Counted from the stretch's first letter, positions 34,164 to 51,123 are shown. The stretch is DNA of 64,000 nt from JAPUEK01 sp963815355 (GCA_963815355.1 CAWFGJ010000013.1:930001-994000); one strand, 5' to 3'. Notes: a model not told the origin generated them from the sequence alone. Numbers and translations are program-made.

Positions 34164-34999
34164 CTGTTCACCTTGGCAAGAGCCGCGGTCAAGGCACCAA
34201 GGTCGATGCCAAATCGGTCGCGCAGAATTGTGGATTCCTGCCCGGCCTTCAACGGGAAGCGGTGGGGTTGGGCGGGAATGGCGCTGTCATTGCTGCCATG
34301 CGCGCCACGGGCGAACATGATCTGATCCACCTGCGTCAGTGTTGGCATGTGTTTCCAGATCAGGTGGTGCTGGTAATCCAGAATGTATTTTCCGCTGTCG
34401 GGCTTGGTAACAAGAGCCAGACCGGGGGTCCAGTAGCGGGTCAGGCAAGGTTCGACCTGCACCTCCGCCCCGGTCGCCCGAAGCACGACGCCTTTGCCAT
34501 AGTCGATGGCCATCTGGCCGGACCGGCCAAAGAAATCGGCCTGCGCGGCCACATCGCGGCGGAGGCGGCGGATAAAGTTCACGCCAACCGCGTCGTCATC
34601 ATCCAGCCGGAACTGTGCGACCGCAAAGACATCAGGCTCCACCCGTTTGGCCATCGCCAAGGCGCATATCTGGCGGTGATTTTCGGGCGGTGCGGTTTCC
34701 AGCACAATCTGGGGGGTGGGCTGGATGAGGTGAAGGAGGCGGGCGCGCCACGGCTCGGGAAGGTCTTCGCCGATCAGCAGGATCAGGGTGAAATCCTTGT
34801 CATTTTGCCCGGCGATTGAAGGCAGAAGCACCTGCTCAAACCACGTAAAGCGCTGCTCCAGCCGAGCGGGGGCATAGAGCATCGCGCGGCGGTCCTCGAT
34901 GCTGTCATGCTCCACCTGAAAGGCACCAAGGCTTGGCACCGAAAAGCGGCACAGGCCAAGGACTTGAATGCGCGGGACGGGAGGCGTGGGGGCGGGCAT
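34160..34999 (-). CDS. Putative rhamnosyl-transferase family protein
   Basis: This 279-aa protein starts at the ATG at 34999 (MPAPTPPVPRIQVLGLCRFS); the longer frame to 35161 runs through a tandem repeat and is rejected. Segments FTWFEQVLLPSIAGQNDKDF and RLDDDDAVGVNFIRRL (a DDD-type metal site) match the Roseobacter-group putative rhamnosyl-transferase family (PF11316). It likely glycosylates an extracellular polysaccharide or glycolipid in the cytoplasm. Donor and acceptor are unknown. Confidence 0.72.
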   Translation of the reverse strand: MPAPTPPVPRIQVLGLCRFSVPSLGAFQVEHDSIEDRRAMLYAPARLEQRFTWFEQVLLPSIAGQNDKDFTLILLIGEDLPEPWRARLLHLIQPTPQIVLETAPPENHRQICALAMAKRVEPDVFAVAQFRLDDDDAVGVNFIRRLRRDVAAQADFFGRSGQMAIDYGKGVVLRATGAEVQVEPCLTRYWTPGLALVTKPDSGKYILDYQHHLIWKHMPTLTQVDQIMFARGAHGSNDSAIPAQPHRFPLKAGQESTILRDRFGIDLGALTAALAKVNR

Positions 35000-35061
35000 G
35001 GCGCAGAGTGGTCCCGGTGGCGCAGGAAAAGCAAGGGCAAAAGGCGCAGGGCCGCGGGGCC

Positions 35062-35126
35062 GGTCTTGCGGGGCTGGTCTTGCGGCGGGGGTCTTGCGGC
35101 GGGGGTCTTGCGGCGGGGGTCTTGCG
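35062..35126. repeat. 14-bp tandem repeat
   Basis: GGTCTTGCG recurs at 35062, 35076, 35090, 35104 and 35118, exactly 14 bp apart. The last units are identical (GGTCTTGCGGCGGG). It lies between the rhamnosyl-transferase gene start and the rpoC terminator, in the promoter area of the former. Confidence 0.85.
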
Positions 35127-35138
35127 TTTATGGCGCAA

Positions 35139-35191
35139 GCGGGGGTTTCACACCCCCGCACCCCCGTGGAGTATTTAGGCCAAGATGAAGG
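35139..35191 (+). repeat. Short intergenic repeat, copy B, with hairpin
   Basis: GCGGGGG TTTCACA CCCCCGC (35139-35159) is followed by CCCCCGTGGAGTATTTAGG and CCAAGATGAAG, related to copy A at 7501. It lies downstream of rpoC and reads opposite to the flanking genes. Confidence 0.6.
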
Positions 35192-35215
35192 GGCAGCGTG
35201 CGGTTGCAGAAACGG

Positions 35216-35247
35216 AAAAGGCCCCCCGATTGCGCGGGGGGCCTTTT
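35216..35247 (-). terminator. rpoC intrinsic terminator
   Basis: A perfect 12-bp stem, AAAAGGCCCCCC and GGGGGGCCTTTT, has an 8-nt loop and a T-tract. It begins 21 bp after the rpoC stop and ends the rplJL-rpoBC transcript. Confidence 0.9.
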
Positions 35248-35267
35248 CGTTGATTTGCGATGCGTGA

Positions 35268-39494
<4,227 letters not shown>

Positions 39495-39529
39495 TTCATA
39501 CCTTATGAATGGGGGCGGCGGGGGAAGGT

Positions 39530-39582
39530 GTAAGGCGAGGTAAACCCCGCCTTACCAAGCGTCAGTCGGGGGTGCCCCCGAC
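39530..39582. repeat. Two hairpins between rpoB and rpoC
   Basis: GTAAGGCG and CGCCTTAC pair around a short bulged loop (39530-39555), followed by GTCGGGGG TG CCCCCGAC (39565-39582). The first resembles the hairpins at 26779 and 9515. They may be RNA-processing or pausing elements. Confidence 0.6.
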
Positions 39583-39588
39583 GTTCGC

Positions 39589-43724
<4,136 letters not shown>

Positions 43725-43902
43725 GCTCGTCGTAACCTTTCAAATTTTCGCCGGCACACAATCCGTCGGGCCACGGAAGCGCGCCGCTTGGCGAGAGGGG
43801 GCAAAGGTTCCATTCATGCCCCCCGTCCCTTAGGGAGGCTCCCGAACCTGCTGCCGCGCCTGGGAACCGGTTTTCGCAAAAACCGCTTCCAAGACGCGCA
43901 TA

Positions 43903-43962
43903 GCTGGGCCCGAATTGCTTCGGACCCAGCTTGCAAATCTATGCTGGGGGCGGACCCCCGGC
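43903..43962. promoter_or_regulatory. Paired hairpins in the rplL-rpoB gap
   Basis: GCTGGG...CCCAGC with an inner CGAA/TTCG pairing (43903-43930) and GCTGGGGG CGGA CCCCCGGC (43943-43962) lie just after the rplL stop. In E. coli the equivalent gap holds an attenuator and an RNase III site. The same role here is inferred from position. Confidence 0.55.
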
Positions 43963-43967
43963 GAAGA

Positions 43968-44342
43968 TTACTTCAACTCGACCTTGGCGCCAGCCTCTTC
44001 GAGTTTCTTTTTCATCGCTTCGGCGTCGGCTTTGGTCGCGCCTTCTTTGACCTTGCCGCCGGCCTCTACGAGGTCCTTGGCTTCTTTGAGGCCAAGACCG
44101 GTGATGGTGCGCACTTCTTTGATCACGTTGATCTTGTTTGCGCCTGCATCGGTCAGAACGACGTCGAATTCGGTCTGCTCTTCAGCCGGAGCTGCAGCAG
44201 CAGCCGGGCCAGCAGCCATCATGACAGCGCCGCCAGCGGCCGGCTCGATGCCGTACTTGTCTTTCAGGATGGTTTTCAGTTCTTGTGCCTGGAGAAGGGT
44301 CAGACCAACGATCTCTTCGGCGAGTTTGTTCAGATCAGCCAT
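43968..44342 (-). CDS. rplL: 50S ribosomal protein L7/L12
   Basis: This 124-aa stalk protein has an N-terminal dimerisation domain, an Ala-rich hinge (about residues 37-52) and the C-terminal factor-binding domain with KINVIKEVRTITGLGLKEAK. It recruits translation GTPases. It follows rplJ by 63 bp. Confidence 0.98.
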   Translation of the reverse strand: MADLNKLAEEIVGLTLLQAQELKTILKDKYGIEPAAGGAVMMAAGPAAAAAPAEEQTEFDVVLTDAGANKINVIKEVRTITGLGLKEAKDLVEAGGKVKEGATKADAEAMKKKLEEAGAKVELK

Positions 44343-44405
44343 TTTACATTCCGTTCAGTTAAGATGGGTTCCAACGGCGTGGGTATATCCACGCGGGTTC
44401 GGGGA

Positions 44406-44921
44406 TCAGGCGGCTGCCTTTTCCTCGATGGTCGAAAGGATGCTCGCGATGTTCGCAGCAGGCGCGCCAATGGCCCCGGCAATGCTCGAACCCGGTGCGC
44501 CGATGATCGACACGATCTGAGCGATAAGCTCTTCACGCGACGGCATCGAAGCCACGGCTTTCACACCAGCCTGGTCCAGAACCGTGTCGCCCATTGCCCC
44601 GCCAAGGATCACGAACTTTTCGTTCGCTTTGGCATAGGCTTCCGAGACTTTGGCCGCAGCCACAGGATCTTCGGAATAGGCAAGCACGGTCATGCCCGTG
44701 AGCAGGTCACCCATCTTAACGCCGGGTTTCCCTTCAAGGGCGATCTTGGCGAGCTTGTTCTTGGCAACGCGCACGGACCCACCAACTTCACGCATCTTAG
44801 CGCGCAGGTCCTGCATCTGTTTGACCGTGATTCCCGCGTAGTGTGCTACCACCACGACGCCAGAGCTTTCGAAGATCTGGCCGAGTTCCTCGACCACTTT
44901 CTCTTTCTGGGCTCTATCCAC
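44406..44921 (-). CDS. rplJ: 50S ribosomal protein L10
   Basis: The protein is 171 aa from a GTG at 44921, preceded by TTGGAG. The product then starts (M)DRAQKEKVVEELGQIFES, as in relatives. A longer ATG frame to 45062 lacks homology at its start. L10 anchors the L7/L12 stalk. In E. coli L10(L12)4 represses its own mRNA through the leader. Confidence 0.95.
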   Translation of the reverse strand: MDRAQKEKVVEELGQIFESSGVVVVAHYAGITVKQMQDLRAKMREVGGSVRVAKNKLAKIALEGKPGVKMGDLLTGMTVLAYSEDPVAAAKVSEAYAKANEKFVILGGAMGDTVLDQAGVKAVASMPSREELIAQIVSIIGAPGSSIAGAIGAPAANIASILSTIEEKAAA

Positions 44922-45240
44922 AGTTTCACTCCAAGTGTGGGGGTTACCCCCCGGCTCATGTTTCGTGACAGGCAGGGCCCGCCACGTTCGGGTCCACGAT
45001 GCAGTCCCGAGAGCCAAGATCATCCGAGGGAAGCCCCGGTGAAAAATCTTCTCGTACCCCATCTCAGGTGGGAAGTATTAAGGCGTTTGCGCGCCACCCG
45101 CCGTCTCGGACAAAGCATACCCGGACCCCGTGACGAATCACGCGAGCCGGGCATCAGCGTTCCATACCTGCCTGCGCGGAGGTTTCCAACCCCTGCTGTG
45201 CCATCAATGCGGCATCGCAGCGTCAGATCACGCAGTTGGC
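44922..45240 (-). other. rplJ leader region
   Basis: About 320 bp with no gene lies between the rplA terminator and the rplJ GTG. By position it should carry the rplJL-rpoBC promoter and any L10-binding leader structure. I could not single out either by eye. Confidence 0.4.
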
Positions 45241-45254
45241 ATCCCCGCAAAGGC

Positions 45255-45282
45255 AAAACGGCCACCCGAAGGCGGCCGTTTC
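45255..45282 (-). terminator. Terminator after rplA
   Basis: An 8-bp outer stem, AAACGGCC and GGCCGTTT, with further inner pairing, lies 41 bp after the rplA stop. It is followed on the minus strand by TTTTGCC. It separates rplKA from rplJL-rpoBC. Confidence 0.75.
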
Positions 45283-45322
45283 AGAACTTTCCGCAGCTGC
45301 GCGTTGCCGCGCAGCACACCGA

Positions 45323-46021
45323 TTACTTGGCAGCTGCCGAAGCGAGATCCACCGAAACGCCCGGGCCCATCGTCGAGGCCAGCGAGACTTTCCGCAGATA
45401 AGCGCCTTTTGCACCAGCCGGACGGGCGCGGGTGACCGCTTCCACGAACGCGCGGATGTTTTCAGCCAGCTTGTCTTCGGCGAACGACACCTTGCCGATA
45501 CCGGCATGGATGACGCCTGCTTTTTCGACCTTGAACTGGACTTCGCCGCCTTTGGCGTTGCCGACAGCGCCGGCCACGTCCATCGTCACCGTGCCGACCT
45601 TCGGGTTCGGCATCAGGTTGCGCGGCCCGAGGATTTTGCCGAGACGGCCGACCAGCGGCATCATGTCCGGGGTCGCGATGCAGCGATCGAAGTCGATCTT
45701 GCCCTGCTGGATCTGTTCCATCAGGTCTTCTGCGCCAACGATGTCTGCGCCAGCAGCCGTGGCTTCATCAGCCTTAGCGCCACGGGCGAACACAGCGACG
45801 CGCACGGTTTTGCCGGTGCCGTTCGGCAGGGTCACCACGCCACGAACCATCTGGTCCGCGTGACGCGGGTCAACGCCGAGGTTCATCGCGATTTCCAGCG
45901 TTTCGTCGAATTTGGCCGACGCGGCGCCTTTGATCAGTGCCACGGCGTCTTCAACCGTGATGGTGACTTTGCCAGCGAAGGCTTCTTGCGCCTTGCGGGT
46001 GCGTTTTCCAAGCTTTGCCAT
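45323..46021 (-). CDS. rplA: 50S ribosomal protein L1
   Basis: This 232-aa protein has the L1 signature IATPDMMPLVGRLGKILGPR followed by NLMPNPKVGTV. It forms the E-site stalk. In enterobacteria it represses rplKA translation. It begins 4 bp after rplK. Confidence 0.98.
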   Translation of the reverse strand: MAKLGKRTRKAQEAFAGKVTITVEDAVALIKGAASAKFDETLEIAMNLGVDPRHADQMVRGVVTLPNGTGKTVRVAVFARGAKADEATAAGADIVGAEDLMEQIQQGKIDFDRCIATPDMMPLVGRLGKILGPRNLMPNPKVGTVTMDVAGAVGNAKGGEVQFKVEKAGVIHAGIGKVSFAEDKLAENIRAFVEAVTRARPAGAKGAYLRKVSLASTMGPGVSVDLASAAAK

Positions 46022-46025
46022 GGTG

Positions 46026-46478
46026 TCAGCCCTTCACTTCGATGCCGCAGGACTTCGCCGAGCCGAGGATGATGCTCATCGCGGCCTCAACGGAGTTCGC
46101 GTTAAGATCTTTCATCTTCGCTTCAGCGATCTGACGGATCTGTGCGACGGTCACTTTACCTGCAACAGCATGGCCCGGCTTGACCGAACCCTTGGCGCGG
46201 TTGCGCTTGCCCACGGGCGGCAGACCAGCGGCCTGCTTCAGCATGAACGAAGCCGGAGCCGTCTTCAGCTCAAGGCTGAACGACTTGTCCTGATAGTAGG
46301 TGATGATGACCGGGGTCGGGGTGCCGGGGGTGATGTCGGCGGTCTTCGCGTTGAATTCCTTCACGAAGGCCATGATGTTCAAGCCGCGCTGACCCAGCGC
46401 CGGACCGACCGGCGGGGATGGGTTGGCTTGACCCGCTTTGACTTGCAGCTTGAGGCTGCCGATAATCTTCTTGGCCAT
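46026..46478 (-). CDS. rplK: 50S ribosomal protein L11
   Basis: This 150-aa protein has the N-terminal KAGQANPSPPVGPALGQRGL and C-terminal rRNA-binding signature. It belongs to the GTPase-associated centre and is needed for RelA activation. It is separated from nusG by 119 bp that include an 18-bp palindrome (46548-46565). Confidence 0.98.
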   Translation of the reverse strand: MAKKIIGSLKLQVKAGQANPSPPVGPALGQRGLNIMAFVKEFNAKTADITPGTPTPVIITYYQDKSFSLELKTAPASFMLKQAAGLPPVGKRNRAKGSVKPGHAVAGKVTVAQIRQIAEAKMKDLNANSVEAAMSIILGSAKSCGIEVKG

Positions 46479-46597
46479 TTGGCCTCTCCTTTATCACAGC
46501 GGCCCGGGATGGGCGCGCAGTTTAGTGGTTCGGCTTGTCACGCCCCGTTGAAACCTGCGTTTCAAGCCGGGCCGCGCGCGCCTCCCACGCCATGCAC

Positions 46598-47131
46598 TCA
46601 GAGGTTTTTCGACACCTGAGTGAATTCCAGTTCAACGGGCGTTGCGCGCCCGAAGATCGAGACGGACACCTTCAGGCGGCTGTGCGCCTCATCCACGTCC
46701 TCGACCATGCCGTCAAAGCCCTCGAAGGGACCGTCGGCGACTTTGACCCGCTCACCCACTTCAAAGCGGATCAGGTTGCGCGGTGCAGCCTCGCCCTCTT
46801 CGACGCGGTTCAGGATCTGGTTTACTTCGGCATCGCGCATCGGCATCGGTTTGCCTTGCGGCCCCAGAAAACCCGTCACGCGGTTGATGGACGAAATCAG
46901 GTGATAGCCGCGGTTGGACATTTCCATGCGAACCAGCACATAGCCCGGCATGAAGCGACGCTCAGAGGTCACTTTCTTGCCGCGGCGCACTTCGATCACT
47001 TCTTCGGTGGGCACCAGAACTTCGTCGATCTCTTCTTCGAGACCGGCATCCGTTACGGCAGTTCTGATCTGCTCGGCAACTTTCTTCTCGAAGTTCGAGA
47101 GAACGCTCACCGAATACCACCGCTTGGCCAT
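46598..47131 (-). CDS. nusG: Transcription termination/antitermination factor NusG
   Basis: This 177-aa protein starts at MAKRWYSVSVLSNFEKKVAE (47131). An NGN domain binds RNA polymerase, including FLGPQGKPMPM. The C-terminal KOW domain (VADGPFEGFDGMVEDVD) binds Rho or S10. It is separated from secE by 246 bp that include a terminator-like hairpin, which is unusual for a secE-nusG pair. Confidence 0.97.
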   Translation of the reverse strand: MAKRWYSVSVLSNFEKKVAEQIRTAVTDAGLEEEIDEVLVPTEEVIEVRRGKKVTSERRFMPGYVLVRMEMSNRGYHLISSINRVTGFLGPQGKPMPMRDAEVNQILNRVEEGEAAPRNLIRFEVGERVKVADGPFEGFDGMVEDVDEAHSRLKVSVSIFGRATPVELEFTQVSKNL

Positions 47132-47213
47132 GCCACATCCACCTTGTCTGCCCGAGCGGCACGCCGCCCGATTCTTTTGCATTGTCAGGCGGTTCTGCCG
47201 CCTTTTTAGGAAC

Positions 47214-47246
47214 AAAAAACAGCGCGCAACACGAATCGCTGCGCGC
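47214..47246 (-). terminator. Terminator-like hairpin between secE and nusG
   Basis: On the minus strand a 7-bp stem (GCGCGCA and TGCGCGC, 11-nt loop) is followed by TGTTTTTTG. It lies 131 bp after secE and 83 bp before nusG, so nusG may have its own promoter or depend on readthrough. Confidence 0.6.
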
Positions 47247-47377
47247 CGGGTTTCCCATCAGTTGGGCGCGCAATACCGCTTGGCGCCCATGAATTCAAGG
47301 AAATTCCACCGCTTGCGGGAAACTCCGCCGCCGCCGCGCCGACAAGACGTAACGTCAAGTCGCGCTGTTGCAGGCCC

Positions 47378-47572
47378 TTAGCTGGCCCCGACGATCAGAT
47401 GCAGACCTGCGCGGATCGCCATATCCACCAGCGAAAAGAAGGTCGACGTCAGCGCGGCCATGACAAACACCATGATCGTGGTCAGCATCACTTCACGCCG
47501 CGTCGGCCATGACACTTTCGCCACTTCGGCGCGGACCTGCTGGATGAACTGAACGGGATTGGTCTTGGCCAT
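47378..47572 (-). CDS. secE: Protein translocase subunit SecE
   Basis: This 64-aa protein has the family signature VRAEVAKVSWPTRREVMLTT followed by a single membrane span. It clamps SecY in the inner membrane. A promoter-like sequence lies 33-61 bp upstream, separating it from the accessory CHAT pair. Confidence 0.96.
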   Translation of the reverse strand: MAKTNPVQFIQQVRAEVAKVSWPTRREVMLTTIMVFVMAALTSTFFSLVDMAIRAGLHLIVGAS

Positions 47573-47604
47573 GGGATTATTTCCGGGAACTGCCTGATCG
47601 GCGC

Positions 47605-47633
47605 GAGATACGCGGTCCGGCGGGTGAATTCAA
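47605..47633 (-). promoter_or_regulatory. Candidate promoter of secE
   Basis: On the minus strand TTGAAT, 17 bp, then TATCTC; the -10 starts 38 bp before the secE ATG. The -10 match is weak (3 of 6). Confidence 0.4.
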
Positions 47634-47697
47634 GCCGGGAAGCGCGCGCAAGCATGCAACCGGGGCACTATCGCCCGGCACACGGGGTAAAAGGGCA

Positions 47698-49158
47698 CTA
47701 TTTCGTGGCGAAGATCACACAACCCATCCCCGCCACCTTGGTGCGGCTGCAATCCGCACCGGGTTGGTCCGAGTCCACCGAATGCGCGGCATAAAGCAAG
47801 GATTCCACCAGTTGCCGCGATTGCGACCGCTGGCCGTCTTTGCCCGATTGGGTGTCTGTGCTGACCGACAAAAACTGAATCCGCCCCGCCAGCGCATTGC
47901 GGGCAAAGCCCAAAGCCTCGGTCGAAAACCGGGTTTCGCGCAGCAGGCTGGCGGTTTCAGCCTGCACATGCAGCGGATCGTAATAGGAATGGCTGGTGCC
48001 GTTTTCGGCCATCTCGGCTGTCAGCGCGATCAGCGTTTGCAGGTCTGCATCTGATCCGGTGGCAACGCTGCGCCAGACGGCTAGGTAATAGCGCGACAGC
48101 AAGACCGCCTCGGCGTCGCCGCTGGCCTTGGCGCTGTCAACGGCGGCGACCAACGCGGCCTCGGCCTTTTGCGGCTCATCAATCAGGTCATAGAACGCCG
48201 AGCGGGCGTAAAGCAGCGGCACGGTCCCGATCGTGCCATCGTCCAGAGCCGTGGCAAAATCCAGAGCGGGCAGGATGATCCACAGCCCATCGGTCTCTTG
48301 CCCCGCACGCGCCAGCCAAAAGAACAGCTCCGCCAGATCCTGCTTCTCAAGGCCCGGGTCCAGCGTCAGGTCCGTCGTCCGCGCGTTGAACCATTTCGGC
48401 CCGGCCACGGTTTCGGCGGCGCGGCGCAGGACCTCAAACGCTTCGTCCTTGTGGTTCATCCAATACAGCGCCCGCCCGGTCTTGGCAGCCGCTGCGGCAT
48501 TGATCCGGGTGACCTCCGTTGCGTCCAGCCCGGATTCCTGTGGCAAGACCGCCCGCGCGGCCAAAGACAGCGCGGCACCGTAGTCGCCATTATCCATCGC
48601 CCTCTGCGCATCTTTCAGCGCCTGCCGCGCCAGATCGGTCGGGGCGTTGTTGTAATCGGTCGGCTGGCTTTGCTCCCACGCGTGGATGTCTTTCATCAGC
48701 CCGTCCGCAATCTCGACCCCGATAAAGGACCGGATCAGCGGTTCGGCAAGACGGCCAGAGCGGACCGCCTCATCATAGCGGCCCAGATCGGCCAGCGCAT
48801 AGACCCGGCTGACCTGCAAGATCGCCGCCACCTCGGGCGCTTCGGTGATGTGGGGCGCCATGTAAGCCATCCCCTCTTCGGCAAGGCGCAGCGCGTAGGG
48901 CGAGTTCTTTTGTTCGTTCCGGATAAAATCGGCAAAGGTCGCAAAGACGATGCCCCAATCGGCGTCCAGCACGTCTTCTTGCCGAGCCCGGCGCAGGGCC
49001 GCGCCGGTATAGCTGAAATATCCCTCCAGATCGCCCGAAGACCACAGCCGGAAAGAGTCGTCGACCACCACCAGCGGATCGGGCAAAGGGGCCTCTTGCG
49101 CCTGCGCCAGCTGGACGAGGGCAAGAACACCAACAAAGGCCGTGGCCAAAAGTTTCAT
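47698..49158 (-). CDS. Secreted helical-repeat protein paired with the CHAT protease
   Basis: This 486-aa protein has a signal peptide (MKLLATAFVGVLALVQLAQA, then QEAPLPDP). It consists almost entirely of amphipathic helices, for example VYALADLGRYDEAVRSGRLA and GRALYWMNHKDEAFEVLRRA, consistent with TPR-like repeats. Its ATG overlaps the CHAT gene stop in an ATGA junction, so the two proteins are made together and both exported. CHAT proteases are usually linked to TPR partners or domains, so it may present a substrate to, or hold in check, the CHAT enzyme. No specific function is known. Confidence 0.7.
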   Translation of the reverse strand: MKLLATAFVGVLALVQLAQAQEAPLPDPLVVVDDSFRLWSSGDLEGYFSYTGAALRRARQEDVLDADWGIVFATFADFIRNEQKNSPYALRLAEEGMAYMAPHITEAPEVAAILQVSRVYALADLGRYDEAVRSGRLAEPLIRSFIGVEIADGLMKDIHAWEQSQPTDYNNAPTDLARQALKDAQRAMDNGDYGAALSLAARAVLPQESGLDATEVTRINAAAAAKTGRALYWMNHKDEAFEVLRRAAETVAGPKWFNARTTDLTLDPGLEKQDLAELFFWLARAGQETDGLWIILPALDFATALDDGTIGTVPLLYARSAFYDLIDEPQKAEAALVAAVDSAKASGDAEAVLLSRYYLAVWRSVATGSDADLQTLIALTAEMAENGTSHSYYDPLHVQAETASLLRETRFSTEALGFARNALAGRIQFLSVSTDTQSGKDGQRSQSRQLVESLLYAAHSVDSDQPGADCSRTKVAGMGCVIFATK

Positions 49159-50756
49159 CCGCCCTGCCCCACAATTACAAACGGTGCCCAAGCCGAAGGA
49201 TGGGCCAGCGTCGGGTCTCGGTTGTCATCCATGACCGCCAGCATCGACTGTTGCAGCGCCTCGGCCCGGCGCAGGCCGCCCGCGGCATAGGCCGACAGCG
49301 CCCCGGTGGTCAGCCGCGCGGCGGCATCATCGCGCACGGGCCAATGCGACACGACAATCGACCGCGCCCCCGCAAACAGAAAGGCCCGCGCAAGACCCGA
49401 CAGCCCCTCGGCCCCCGGCCTGTCGCCGCCCGCCGTGTTGCAGGCCGACAAAAGCACCCAATCGGCATCCAGTTTCAGGTCGATGATTTCAGAGGCGGTC
49501 AACAAGCCATCGTCCTGCTTGCTGGCCCGGTCGGGCGGCGTCAGCACAAGGGCAGGTTCGTCCAGCCCCTCCAGATCACCCGACAGCAGCCCATGCGTGG
49601 CAAAGGCGACCACCGCCGCGTTCAGGGGCGTGGCCTTTACCGCCGCCTCGGTCGCCTGATCGCCCATGCGCAGAACCGTCGGATCAGCACCCAGCGTTTT
49701 GGCGATCGAGATCAACTCTCGCCGAGTGGCGGGCAACGGCGGCAGGCCCTTTAGCCGGTCCACATCCGCCAAACCACCCGCGAACAGCGCCGCCCCCCGG
49801 CTGAGGCTGGCCACCGTCACCCCACCGGTAAACAGCGGATCGCCAAAGCCCGCCAAAGCCGGGCGGTTCTTGGCCGGAGGGGGCAAAGATTTGACGATAG
49901 ACAGGCTTTCAATCGACGGCAGGGTTGTCAGAGCAAAGCGGCGGATCATCCACGGGGTGGCGCGCAGTGCCGCGGGGTCATCATCTGCACCGTCATAGGG
50001 GCCGGTGACCAGAATGCTGAACGGGATTGAGGTCAGCGGCCCATCGGCAACGACATAGACATGGCGCGCCTGGCCAAACACCGGCTCAAGCGGCGAAAGG
50101 AACAAGTTATAGATCTGCGCCGAAAGGGCGCGGTCGAACGAAAGGCCGCGCGGCTTGGCCGGGACCGCGTCATCCAACGGCACGGCACTGCGGGTGGGGG
50201 CGTCCGGGTCCAGCGTTTCGCGCAGCTTGGTGACCACCTCGGTCATCAGGGGCGCGCCCGCATTCACCCGTTGCCACGCAGCAGATGTGGGTGAAATCGC
50301 CCAGATGAAGCTGTAAGTCTCACCCACAAACGTCAAAAGCAGCGCTTCATCCGGGGCCAGCAGGTCTTGCACCGCGGCGATCGACAAGGGTTCTGGCTGG
50401 GTCAGTTCGGCATAGCGCGGAAAATCGGTGCCGAGCTTTGTATCCAGCGTCGCCAGTTCCGCCGTCAGTTCCGCCAGATTGCCGGCCAGTCCGATCCGGT
50501 CTGCGCCCACAAGGACAATCGCCGCCTCGGCTTCCTTAAGCCGCACCTCGACCGATTGCCGCGCGCGGACCAGATCCGCCAAGGCCCCCTGACCGGCAGC
50601 GGTGCGTTGGCCGATCTGGCTAAGGGCCGCCCCGGCAGAGGATTGCATCCCCTCTTGGGCGGCACGAAAACCTTCATCCATCAACGTCTCGGCCCGCAGG
50701 GGCAGCGCGAGCAGGATGGCAAGGCAAGCAATGGCTATGAGAAAGGGACGTTTCAT
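49155..50756 (-). CDS. Exported CHAT-domain protease
   Basis: The protein is 533 aa from the ATG at 50756, which starts a signal peptide (MKRPFLIAIACLAILLALPL, then RAET). A longer frame runs through the tRNA gene and is rejected. Residues 25-130 are helical. The CHAT caspase-like domain covers about 230-530, with catalytic His388 in AFATHGLLSGD and Cys439 in LLSACNTAGGD. The family motif ARAFLFAGARSIVVSHWPV follows. CHAT proteases are clan CD cysteine peptidases related to separase and caspases. Export to the periplasm is predicted. It lies between tRNA-Trp and secE, where most bacteria have no genes. Confidence 0.88.
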   Translation of the reverse strand: MKRPFLIAIACLAILLALPLRAETLMDEGFRAAQEGMQSSAGAALSQIGQRTAAGQGALADLVRARQSVEVRLKEAEAAIVLVGADRIGLAGNLAELTAELATLDTKLGTDFPRYAELTQPEPLSIAAVQDLLAPDEALLLTFVGETYSFIWAISPTSAAWQRVNAGAPLMTEVVTKLRETLDPDAPTRSAVPLDDAVPAKPRGLSFDRALSAQIYNLFLSPLEPVFGQARHVYVVADGPLTSIPFSILVTGPYDGADDDPAALRATPWMIRRFALTTLPSIESLSIVKSLPPPAKNRPALAGFGDPLFTGGVTVASLSRGAALFAGGLADVDRLKGLPPLPATRRELISIAKTLGADPTVLRMGDQATEAAVKATPLNAAVVAFATHGLLSGDLEGLDEPALVLTPPDRASKQDDGLLTASEIIDLKLDADWVLLSACNTAGGDRPGAEGLSGLARAFLFAGARSIVVSHWPVRDDAAARLTTGALSAYAAGGLRRAEALQQSMLAVMDDNRDPTLAHPSAWAPFVIVGQGG

Positions 50757-50899
50757 GCAGCAATCATGCCCGCCAGAGCCGCGCTGTCTAATGAAAATTG
50801 CCGTCATCCGGCGCGGGTCTTTGATTCCGGGGGCGATTGCGGCCGGTGCAAAGCCTTCCCCAGCGGGGAAATGTTCCGTGCATTTGATCAGGAAAGGCT

Positions 50900-50975
50900 T
50901 GGCAGGAGTTGGGGGACTCGAACCCACGACCCTCGGTTTTGGAGACCGATGCTCTACCAACTGAGCTAAACTCCT
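50900..50975 (-). tRNA. trnW: tRNA-Trp (CCA)
   Basis: A complete 76-nt cloverleaf includes an encoded 3' CCA. The acceptor stem is AGGAGTT/AACTCCT, the D stem GCTC/GAGC, and the anticodon loop CTCCAAA reads CCA. The T-arm is GGGTTCGAGTCCC. tRNA-Trp between tuf and secE is a conserved bacterial arrangement. Confidence 0.96.
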
Positions 50976-51123
50976 AGGCCTGAACGGGGGGTTAAGGCAG
51001 GCCGCGGGGGAAATCAAGGGGGGAAACGGCAAAAGCCCCACGCGGCAGCGAGATGTGCAGGGCCAGAGGGCGCGCAGGCACAGCCAAGTCCTGCCGAGGG
51101 GGCGATGGAGGCCGAGGGGGGAG

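Noticed and set aside
35062..35126. CRISPR array
   Set aside because: The unit is a contiguous 14-bp tandem repeat without spacers, and there are no cas genes.
46548..46565. Palindrome TTGAAAC-CTGC-GTTTCAA upstream of rplK as an operator
   Set aside because: A 7-bp stem in a gene gap is not specific enough, and no regulator or second copy was found.
50757..51041. N-terminal extension of the CHAT protein
   Set aside because: The extended frame crosses the tRNA-Trp gene; the ATG at 50756 begins a clear signal peptide.
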